DNA of 64,000 nucleotides from Adiantum capillus-veneris (Eukaryota; Streptophyta; Polypodiopsida; Polypodiales; Pteridaceae): positions 88,574,381-88,638,380 of the forward strand of contig CM043957.1 of NCBI GenBank assembly GCA_014529385.2, in the 5' to 3' direction. The position numbers and the translations under genes were made by a program. The notes under the pieces are model-generated. The model had not been told where the DNA came from. It made no database searches and saw nothing but the letters and a program-made list of their open reading frames with translations. Shown here piece by piece: positions 12,018 to 22,085 of this stretch (positions are counted from its first letter, which is position 1; every line of letters starts with the position of its first letter).

Positions 12018-15000
12018 ATGTATCTACGCTCTGGTCGTGTGCTAGAGTCCGAACAACTAGCTAGTGCTTCGATTTACGGGGGTACTCACTATCCTTCCAC
12101 GCTAGGGTCTACGCCCTCGGCGGGGACCCAAGGTAGTGCAACCCGCGACCCAAATATAGCGGCTAGCGACTCTTCCTCTGACTACGATATTATGGAAGAG
12201 CATCTTACACAAATCCCCGGGGGAACAAATGAAACCGTACCTAGCTGGGCCCAACAACCTGGAACTAGTGTTTTTAGCCGTTTGATGGAAACTTTTAGTA
12301 GAGCTACGCGCTCTGAACCTACGACTAGTGAAGTAAATGAAGGGGGTGGGGAAGTAGAATCACCATTCGCATCTCCTGTAGACCCCACACTCCCTCAGAG
12401 TGTCCACGTGGACATTCTACCTACCTCATTTAATGAGGTCCCTACCGAGCTACCACCTTCCAAAGTCGCCTCTAAGGTAGCGGTGACTAAAAGTCAAAAC
12501 ACGGAAAGCAACATTGCATCCACCTCACGGCAACCCTCTAGTACACCAAGTTTGGACGGGGTATTTCTCAATGAAAATTGGGAATATGACCTACACACAG
12601 AGACTTTGACCGACCTATACATGGGCTACACATACCATGTGGGTTGGTTAGAAGTTGTACAATCCACATCTAGTGCCACTAGTCTAGAGGAACAACAACA
12701 CATGATCTGCAATGTCATCCATAGGATTATCCAGTCCGAGAGGCAAAATCGAGGAATAAACATACCTTCGACGGGTCCTATGCGATTTTTAGACACGGGC
12801 AAAGGGAAACAACCCACTCTATCACAAATGGAGACTCCCCCAGTGAGTCCCATCGATCCCCCATATGTTGTTTCGCCAGGGGTCTCAATGCAATCTGAGC
12901 CCACAAGTGATAGCTTTACTTTTCCAAGTCTAGCTCATCTTTCCCTGGATGACACCACGGATACCATGCCTACCCCAATGATGGGCATGCCAAGAAACAC
13001 ACCATGGACCTCGTTTGTTAGTAAAGCACCACTACATGGTAGCACAATGCCTGCAATAGTACCTACAAGTGCGTACCAATCGTATACACCTATGGGTCCA
13101 CGTACTCATGTAGTCCCTACCCTCCCATTGTTTCAACTACCTATGCTCCACAACCACAATACACAAGTTCTTATTTCCATGGGACTATACTGGCTAGCAT
13201 TAGCGTGTCACATCCGAAGTCTGCTATGCCTAGGGCCACTCATATGAACTATGGACCACCACATGGCACAACATCGTACCCAACGTGGAACCCAAGGGCT
13301 TCCTATGCGCCAAGCCCAATGCCAATACCTACTCCACATGTAGTCTCTGGAGCACCTTCACCCACGGTGCCTTCCCACTTAGGTGACTTGGTAACATTTG
13401 CTCAAGCTATTGGTCGATCTATTGCTGAGAATATGCGTAACACGCCTGATAGAGAGCCTAGAAGTAAGACAGTACAAATAGCCAAGCTCACACAAAAATT
13501 TAGTGGAGACGGGGATGTGAGAAAGCATATCGAAGTGTTTGAACAAATATGCGATTCTCTAGGAGAACACAATGACCTACATAAGAGCAATGCTTTAAGC
13601 CTAACCTTAAGTGGAAAGGCTGGGGATTGGTATAGAACCCTAAAGGTGGAAGAAAAAACAATTTACCCTACTCTTAGGAGACTATTCTTTAAAGAATACA
13701 TACGAGAGGGAGTGCTTTGGGGTGTAGCCTCTCAGCTTCAAAAAGCCCAACGAGAGGAAGGAGAGTCGGTGAGAGACTTTATAAGTCGCTTGAAGCACTT
13801 GAATTCTTGTTGTAATCCAAATGAGCGCTTCAACAATAACCAATTGCTTGATAGATTCATTAGTGGATTACGACATGAGGATATCTACAATGGTCTAGTC
13901 ATTAGAGGTATCACCACTTGGGAAGCAGTCACCACCAATGCGATCCAATTGGAGGATAATTTAATGATTCAAGGAGAAAGAGTGTCTGTTGTGACTAAAT
14001 CTATTAGCTCACAAGCATCAGGGCATCAACCAATGACCCTAAAGCCTATTGCTAAGGAGCCAAAGATATCTGAGATGACTTTAGCAGATCTCACCAAGGC
14101 TATTCAAGAGAGTCTTAGAGACAATCGTGCTCCGCAAAACAATCATATGTATCCAAGAAGGGAGCAGCAATCGTGCTCAGTATGCTATGGACCGCATAGT
14201 ACCAGTGAATGCCCTACTTTTAGAGTAAAATTCAATGGGAACTCCAATGCATGTGGAAGGTATGGTCATCAAGATAAGGATTGCATAGTATTTAAGCGCG
14301 CGATGGCCAATAGACCAACCTTAGCATGGACAGACACACCTCGAGTGCCTGCATTGATGCCGGCCCCACCTCTTGAACAAACATCACAACATATGGTCCC
14401 TAGGGCCCAAAATGTTGTTCAAACAACACCCTTACCACCTCCAGTGCTAGGACCGCAACCACCACATCCGAGAATCACTTCTGTGAATCAAGTGGGTTGT
14501 GAGTCATCTATTTCTTGTTTGGAAGGCTATGAGGAAGATATAGATCCTAATATCGCCTATGGGATGGATGTGCTTGAAGAAAGTCCACAATACTACATGG
14601 AGGACTATTGGGGACAAGTCAAACCTGTATATCAAGTAGCTGCTCTTGCGGCAAGAGGCCAAAATATCAATTACACTGCCAAGAGACCACCTCTTCAATG
14701 CTATGAGTGTGGAGGTCCACATCATGTAGCTGAGTGTCCTATTAGGCTACAAAAGAACGCCACACTAATGCAAACCAATCGAGCGAGCACGTCTACAATG
14801 CCGATACTCATGTGTAATCGATGTGGCATAGATCATTTGATTTCCCAATGTCCAAATAATCCAAATGCATCGAAGATCACGCCATTAAACTTGATTGAAG
14901 TCACCGAAGAGCCATCACCAAGTACACCCGTGGTACCAGTAAACGTACTCACACGATCGATGCTCCAAAAACAAAATTATATTCTTGAGGAAAGAGACAC

Positions 15001-15472
15001 AACATCAATTGCCCAATCTCAGAAAAAGAAGAAAACACGAAGAAAGAGATCGCGAAAAGCAGCGAAGTCAGACCCCAGTTCAAAGACCAACATAGGGACT
15101 ACTGACAACCCCGTATATATGAGCGACGCTGAAGAAGATTCTGATTCAGGTGAAACCATGGAGACCAAAACGACCACTAACATAGAAACCAACAAGGAAG
15201 ATCTTCATGAGCCACAATGGCCAGGATCCAAAAAGAAGATAGGAACTTACCCAAACCCTACAGAGGAGATTGAGCGAGTCAAGCAATTAAGGAGTTTGGT
15301 AGAAGATACTCAAAGGGATCTAGAACCAGCACCTAGGAAGATCCAGATTACAGACACCGTGTTCCCTACGCAACAACAACCTCACCAAGTCCATAGACCC
15401 TTGGACATACCTAGTGTCATCCAAGAAGAAAGTGACTTAAATTCATGGGAAGTGGGCGTACTCACTTCTTGA
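12018..15472 (+). pseudogene. Gypsy-1 gag with several zinc knuckles, frameshifted
   Basis: Translation most likely starts at the ATG at 12018 (MYLRSGR, the basic start typical of plant Gypsy gag). The first frame runs to 13247; the capsid frame (13205-15472) is already open upstream of its nominal start, so one indel lies at about 13090-13130. The capsid shows IEVFEQICDSL, LSGKAGDWYRTL and FISRLKHLN, matching the retrotransposon gag fold. Three Cys-His motifs of the form C-x2-C-x3-H-x4-C follow (CSVCYGPHSTSEC, CYECGGPHHVAEC, CNRCGIDHLISQC), plus a degenerate one. A second frameshift near 15440 separates the gag end from the MFTEGLLDPIEE stretch, which is continuous with it in the reverse copy at 37920-37663. 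Confidence 0.85.
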
Positions 15473-15517
15473 TGGAAAGAATGTTTACAGAGGGACTACT
15501 TGATCCTATCGAAGAAA

Positions 15518-15550
15518 CATTAGGAAATTTCGGAGGTCATTTGGAGGGCC
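15518..15550 (+). repeat. Left terminal inverted repeat (33 bp)
   Basis: Begins CATTAGGAAATTT and ends GGAGGGCC. It pairs with 27130-27162 at 32 of 33 positions (C/T difference at position 14). One further base outward (15517 A, 27163 T) is also complementary, but those bases are needed for the restored Gypsy-1 ATG codon. Confidence 0.95.
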
Positions 15551-15871
15551 ATATGAAGAGAGAGAAAAATAGAGCGCGTCCAATGAGCATGAAGGCTACG
15601 TTACGTAGGAAAGTACCTGGAAAGACTCAAAAAATAGGAAAATAGCATAAAACTTTCACGAAACTAGGATTGTAGCATAGTAATTTCCTTCCTTTTACCG
15701 AGCTTTTAGGTGCTTGCGTGTGGTCCCACTTCTGATATTCTCTTATGGTCATTAACGTACTGGAGGGTGACCATTAAGCCCGCACAAGATATTGGAATTT
15801 TAAAACACTTTCCCTCCATTAGAATGCTTTCAAAGTGAATCTCCCTCCACTAAAGCTTTTCTCTGAGAGTT

Positions 15872-17292
15872 ATGGCATCCACGTCTTCTCGCCCAAGAGC
15901 CTCAAGGTGTTTACTGTCTCTCACACCAACAACCAAAAACGGCACTTTGCCTAGAAGGCCAAGTAGTAGCATATCCTCACTTATAATACCAGCTTCAATA
16001 AGTGCAGACAACCAATGGGTTGGACAAAGGATAAACAAAGTTTCATGGGTCCTCATGCAACCAAGAAGACCCAAGAGGTCTAGTGGTATCAACGTTTACC
16101 GCTCAGCATGGAAGGCCAGGGTGTTGGATTTCAAAGTTGAGATCGGCAAAAGATCTGTAAAGGAAGTTCTTGTTCAGCATGTGTTTACCCATCCAGAGGT
16201 GATAGCAAACGGTGGAAATGTATCAGATATACATCAACCACGTTGCAATTGTAAGTACTCTTGACATGTGAACTTACTGATACTCTCATTATAACTTTTC
16301 TTATATATTTTGCAATGTTTCTCCCGCTTGTTATGAGTAATGTCTCTACTCTTCACAACTCAATTACATTAGATTTGTCATTTGTACTTATTGATACTCT
16401 TAGTTTAACTCTTCTTATATATATTGCAGATGTTTATCCCTCTTCTTATGAGCAATGGGAACCTGTGGAGTGCATAATAGGCCTCTTCCATGTTGTACAT
16501 GCCCATATTGGTTCTCTACAGTACTCAGAGAGGAGCCGCAAAAGATTGGCTGATGAGGGAATCTTTTTTTATGACCACTTTTACCAACTCAGCTCAGGGA
16601 ATAAGAATGGCATGTTGGTGAAACTGCCTCTACCAACCGATTGGAACACTGTGGACTGGCCAGTTCCCGAGGAAACAATGGTGGAGGCAATGCGAAGTAA
16701 GCTCTACAAGGATATACAAAGGTCTCTACGTAGCTCTATTCCTACCAAACTGGTTAGAATTGCAAACTTTTGTCCTGTTGCACTCTTCATAGAGCTGTTT
16801 CATAGCTACAACATCAGAGTTACAAAAACTATGTTCATGTGCAAGTCATTTCAGCAGTCATCCTGTGACAAACTTCTTGACAAAGGATGGTATGCAAAGG
16901 AAGAGATTGGTTTACGGTGCGAGGTCGCGCTTGATACTCTAGTTGTCAAGTACATGATTGCAAGCCAATCACTGTTACTCTCATTTTGGTATATGCGATC
17001 ACAAATGCTAAACGGTAAGTACATTCCTATGGACCAGGTTTCTGCAGGTTTGGAAGATAATCCTACTGTGGATGTGGAAGTGATTGATAAAGAGCATGGC
17101 CTACTATTGGTGGTTACAATAAGGGAGCTATGCAGTCTTCAGCATTTGCGAAATGACATCATTGAAGAGTCAATGGACAAGGAACTATCAGATTTTTCCT
17201 TTTTCTTAGCTGGCTGTAAGGTGATGCGGCGAAGGGAAAAAGATATTTTGTGCAAAGAGTTGGATGGTCGGGTTGAAGTAGTGTCAATGTAA
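15872..17292 (+). CDS. Transposon gene A, unrecognised 413-residue protein (2 exons)
   Basis: Start ATG at 15872. Exon 1 runs 15872-16250 and exon 2 16430-17292, joined across GTAAGT...TTGCAG; the phases fit and the total is 414 codons including stop. The N-terminal 60 residues are Ser/Arg/Pro-rich and basic, suggesting a disordered or nuclear-targeting tail. The rest is a globular domain with conserved-looking aromatic stretches (EGIFFYDHFYQL, LPLPTDWNTVDWPVPEE, FCPVALFIELFHSYN). I see no catalytic or zinc motif and no signal peptide. It reads towards gene B and ends 200 bp from it, across a CT/AT microsatellite. As part of the element it may be an accessory transposition or DNA-binding factor; that is only a guess. 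Confidence 0.75.
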
Positions 17293-17415
17293 CAGATATT
17301 CTTGTAAACCCAAGTGTATACAAATGACTTTCAAGACATGAAGTTTATTGATCTCATTTTTCAATTGTGCCCTGTGAAAAAGTGTGCTTGAAATACATTT
17401 CTTTACCACGTCAAA

Positions 17416-17416
<1 letters not shown>

Positions 17417-17461
<45 letters not shown>
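17417..17461. repeat. (CT)n(AT)n microsatellite between genes A and B
   Basis: A CT run followed by an AT run in the intergenic space where the two convergent genes end. Confidence 0.9.
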
Positions 17462-17462
<1 letters not shown>

Positions 17463-17491
17463 GTTAGACAAGACAAAGACAGATAGAAGAA

Positions 17492-20238
17492 TCATCTTAA
17501 TTCATTAGAAAGTACAAACTCGTCCGTGAACAATGGACTGAGATACAATTTCTGTAAGTATGGAATCAGAATGTCTTCAAGGTAAAAATCGAAGGAATGC
17601 CCCTCGAAAGAAGGTGGTGAGATAGTTGTTCCCGGCGGATTTAGTTCTCCCTTTTCAGGAGTATCATCAATTAGTAGTGTATTAGTTGCATCAAAGGGTA
17701 CACCGATTTGGCTAAACGGTTTGTACAAAAGAGGTAATCCTGGTTTTTTAGGATGGTAGTGGCCCTCAACGGTAACGCATTTTCTTTGATCATACAAAAA
17801 GGCAAAATCTGACGTGTGAGCTTGGCATACACTGCAAACTATTGCAACTAGTGGCGATAAGTTTTGCCTTTGCATTGAAGACCATATGGCAACTCTGAAG
17901 CGCGGAAGAAGAAACTCAATAAATTCCTTCGTTCCTGGACGAACCACGACTCGACAAGTTCCCATCCGAAACGTTTGCAAATCCTCAAAGGGTCCTCTGT
18001 CACCGAGAGGCACCCGCATCAGCAGCAATCCATTGACGTCCAAGATAATCAACCTCTGTAAAAGTTGACAAGTACATATAAGTAGTTAGAAGCTGAACAT
18101 ATTTTGCCATACTTGAATAGACATTACCGGAACAACCGTATCTACAGGTAGCAAGGGTCCATACTGGGTCTCTGTAGTGCTCATGTCGTTGCTGCTCTCC
18201 TCCGCTTTATCTTCATAGTCATCATTCAAATCTTCATCAGGGGTCTCCCCCATGGCCCTTTCTGCCTGATTCAAGGTTGATCGGCTTGCCTCATACATCC
18301 TTGCCTGATCCATATCATTTTGCTCATCCCTAGGCCTGCTTTCCTCATCCATATCCTTTTGCTCATCTATAGGCCTGCTTTCCTCATCTTGGGTTTCAGC
18401 CATAGGCTCTTTTGGCTCTTCCACTGGCTGACTTGGCTCTTTCATTGTCTCCTCCGGTTGAACCTTAGCAGCTTCCATATGCTCATTTATCCTTTCCTCA
18501 TCCTCGGCTCTTTCATCTTCTGCTGATATGACACCCTCGGCCCGATGCGATTCCACTGTATCGGATGTAGGGGTTTGTCGTGGTGGCACGTCATGTTTTG
18601 TAAGATCAATAGTGCGCTCATCCAAGCCGCTATCTTCAAGCTCTCTAGGGCTAGACATAGTAAGCAGGTGTTGTATTAAACTTACCCGGTATCTTTGCAA
18701 ATAATCATATGTGTAGTTTTTTAAAGCACTCTGCAAAATTGAAAGACCACATGGTGAGAATTCTTTTATAGACTAAACTAAAACTAACTGAATGCATTGC
18801 GAAATGGGTACCTTAGTCATGAAAGGTTTTAATGCAAAGTAGCTTTGCAGGACATATTCTGCATGGAGAAGACATCTCCAGCCGCAAGAATTCCCATCGG
18901 TTTGATTTGGGACAGGTACATCTTTGATTGGGGCCTTGTATAGTTCATACCTTCCACATAGCTTGCCGTAGGCAAGCAACAACCTCTTTATACAACTGCA
19001 CAAAGCAATGTCAAGATGTTAGCATGAGGCTTCAAATTTACATGGATATCTATAATAAACACTTTCTGATACAAAACACTTACAGCTTAATTTCAGGGTG
19101 GGTTCCTTTTATTGAATTGAACACCCACACTGCTGGTTGGTCAACATCAAGGCATATGAGACTCCAGTGATGGTTGTTCTCATATGGGAAGATGATCACA
19201 GTAACTTCCAGCATAGCACAGTGGAGAAACCAGCTCTCAAAGGTCCCAGATGGACTATTCTTTTGTCTAATAATTACAGACATTTGTGGATCAAGGAGAA
19301 ACACCTCTGTGTGAGTGTGCAATGGGAGTTGACTTTTGATCAGGCTGCAGAGACTCTACCTGAGTTAGCAAACCTATTATCTGAGTTTTCAAAGCTAGCA
19401 AGATAGTAACACTTACTTAAGACAAGCATAGATAATTGTGTCTGAAATCTCAGCATCTGGATTCTGCAATAAATCAATGTCCACCTTTTCCAGAGCTAGC
19501 TTTCTGGTTCCATCTACAAATGGTATCTCTGCAAGCAAACCATTCTTCATTGAAAGTAGAGTTTCTTGATTCATTGCCTCTATAGACAGGGTCACATTGC
19601 ACTCTGTTTGCTTCTGGGACTCCACTGCTACTTTTGCTTTCTCCTTAAGCTCTGCTTCCCTCATTTCCTCTGTTTGGCGAGCAATAGTCTCTGCCCTTGC
19701 CCTTGTATTCACATCATGTGTGACATCTACAACTGTGAGCTGTGGCACTAGCTCCGGGGGGTAAAATTTCCCTCATTTTCTTATCCTTGCAGACATTGGG
19801 GACCAGCAGTTTGTCATACCTCCACCTTATTCTTTTCAATGTCTCACTATCTTTGTCCATTATAGTAACCCTGTGGGCATGGGCTGCAACAATGGTCATG
19901 TCACTGAAGTACTCCAGTAGGAAGTCCTCTGCTGCTTCCTGTAGAGCCATTAATGCCACCACCTTCCACCTTTTGGTGCCCCAGGTAGCTTCATCACATA
20001 TGGACCTCACCATCCTCTGGAAGGGCAGCTTTGGTATGCATAAATCTACACATTTTTGTGCCTTTCTGATTTCTCTGAAAAGTCCCATGCAGGTTTGCAG
20101 CTTCTTCATCCTTGGCCCTTTCAGAATTTTATTTGGTTTTCCAAGTCTTTTCTTTGGGGTTGCAGATCTACCACTTGCTTTCGATGCTAATCCTGGACCC
20201 TTGCCTGCCTTCCTTGCAGTGGCTTTTGTTCTAGCCAT
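17492..20238 (-). CDS. Transposon gene B: histone H3-like / Ulp1 protease / acidic linker / FCP1-NIF-like fusion
   Basis: Start is the ATG at 20238, giving MARTK exactly as in histone H3. Exons: 20238-19417, 19344-19084, 18995-18812, 18730-18128 and 18055-17492; every junction is GT-AG and in phase, giving about 810 residues. Residues 1-145 align with H3: a tail with K4 and K9 kept, then REIRK, KLPFQR, ALQEAAE and RVTIM of the histone fold. Residues about 280-425 are a C48/Ulp1 protease: HHW (H~333), FNSI (N~350 where Asp is usual), PNQTDGNSCG (Q~392, C~398). A Glu/Asp-rich linker with a 13-residue duplication (about 425-623) leads to a FCP1/NIF-like domain (LIILDVNGLL, RPGTKEFIEFL, LLIDDTPEKGELNPP). 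A C6 run at 19756-19761 shifts the frame after the H3 part; one C fewer, or a short atypical intron, would restore it. Confidence 0.85.
19756..19761 (-). other. C6 homopolymer at the frame change in gene B
   Basis: Reading from the H3-like part, the frame enters the run as ILPP and then terminates after about 15 residues; the downstream protease frame is entered if the run is five bases. It is either a real indel, an assembly error or a slippage site. Nearby GT-AG pairs that would fix the phase give introns under about 70 bp with poor donors. Confidence 0.6.
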
Positions 20239-20474
20239 CTTACTGTACACCAAAAGAAGAGTCTCACTCCCCTTCTCTCTTTCTATGAATCTCTCTCTCT
20301 CTCTCTCTCTCTTACTCTCTCTCTCTCTCTCTCTCCTTTCTATAGCTTAGCATATATAACTAGAGAGAGAGAGAGAGAGAGAAAGAGAGAATCCACATTA
20401 CTAAAGGCGCGCACGGACAACTTTTAAACCTCAACAAGCACGTCCGCGCGCCGTTAGTATAGGGTACTCTCTCT

Positions 20475-20519
<45 letters not shown>

Positions 20520-20740
20520 GTCAATGGACAGTACTAACGGCGCGCATAGAGACATGCACTACGGGTATGGCTCTCTACGCGCGCCTTTGGTATAGAGAGA
20601 GAGAGAGAGAGAATGTGTGTGTGTGTGTGTATTTTTAAGATGTGTGTCTGTGTGTGTGTGTGTTTGTGAGTGTGTGTGTGTGTGTGTGTCTGTGTGTGTG
20701 TGTGTGTCTGTGTTTGTGAGTGTGTGGGTGTGCATGTGTG

Positions 20741-20771
<31 letters not shown>

Positions 20772-21088
20772 GTGTGGGTGACAAAAACAGAGATAGAGAG
20801 ATTTAGGCAAAGGCAGAGGAAGAAGCAGACCTTCGTTATGTCGCTGCGTGGCCTTGCTGTCGGAGACGCAGACGATGCTCTTGCACACTCTCTCTCTCAC
20901 TCTCTCACTCACTCACTCTCTTTCACGTGGTGTGTTTTTTCTCTCTCTTGACCGCTTTATATGGCGTACAAAAAGTATACGGTCTCAATAATGACCACAC
21001 GTGCGATAGCATGCAAATATATTCTAATTTATAGTGACACGTGGGGCGCCGCCGTGTGTATCCGTTATAAGTGTGATTTTGAGAGAGA

Positions 21089-21133
<45 letters not shown>

Positions 21134-21303
21134 TTAGAGAGACAGAGAGAGAGAAAGAGTGATCAGATTGTCACAGAGAGAGAGAGAGAGAGAGAGAGAG
21201 TCTCACAGAGACAGAGAGAGAGAAAGAGTGATCAGATTGTCACAGAGATAGAGAGAGGGAGAGACACAGATTGAGAGAGAGATAGAAAGAGGGAGTCCTT
21301 ACT

Positions 21304-21344
<41 letters not shown>

Positions 21345-21379
21345 AGAAAGACAGAGTCAGCTTGACACACAGAACAGCA
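20239..21379. promoter_or_regulatory. Divergent B/C promoter region, part of it microsatellite
   Basis: This 1.1-kb space separates the start codons of genes B and C, which point away from each other, so it should hold both promoters. It is dominated by CT, GA and GT runs (for example 20285-20340, 20465-20518, 20605-20790 and 21085-21350). Two GGCGCGC palindromic modules (20399-20460 and 20532-20594) lie in it. No clear TATA box could be chosen among the repeats. Confidence 0.5.
20399..20594. repeat. Pair of GC-rich palindromic modules (P1, P2) around a CT run
   Basis: P1 (20399-20460) has arms TACTAAAGGCGCGC and GCGCGCCGTTAGTAT; P2 (20532-20594) has arms TACTAACGGCGCGC and GCGCGCCTTTGGTAT. 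Each is a 62-65-bp imperfect palindrome. They flank a CT microsatellite upstream of gene B. Related modules P3 and P4 lie at 21651-21792. Confidence 0.85.
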
Positions 21380-21556
21380 ATGGAGGAGACACCTCCCTTT
21401 GAGTTCCTGCAAACCCCACCAAAAAAAGGTGATCTCTCACTCTTTCTCTCTGTATTTCCAGCAGTTGGTACAAATTGTGTGTGTGTGTGTGTGTGTGTTG
21501 TTCAACACACACACACCTCAATACCCATAGTTCCATAGACAGAGACACAGACACAG

Positions 21557-21637
<81 letters not shown>

Positions 21638-21805
21638 ATTTGTCTATTGGACTAAAGGCGCGCGAAGAAGGAAAAGTGTCTGTTGCAACTCTCTCCGCGC
21701 GCCGTTAGTATTGTTATTGCTCTCTCAGTTGTACTTAAGGCGCGCGGAGAGGTTTGCAAAAGGCACTTTTCCTTCCTCGTGCGCCTTTAGTCAAATAGAA
21801 AAATA

Positions 21806-21851
<46 letters not shown>

Positions 21852-21875
21852 CTGTGTGCATTTTTTAGTGTTCTT

Positions 21876-21923
<48 letters not shown>

Positions 21924-22022
21924 CTGTGTGTATTTTTTAGTGTTCTTTGGAGAGAGATAGAGAGAGAGAGAGACTAGGTGTGTTTCTGTTTGTGCTTTGG
22001 TGAGAGACAGATATATATATAT

Positions 22023-22085
<63 letters not shown>

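Noticed and set aside
19714-20238. Host replication-type histone H3 gene
   Set aside because: It lies inside the TIR element, is diverged in the tail, and continues by in-phase exons into protease and phosphatase-like domains.
20559-21554. Open frames of Cys-Val, His-Thr and Leu-Ser repeats
   Set aside because: Artefacts of GT/CA and CT/GA microsatellites in the promoter region of genes B and C.
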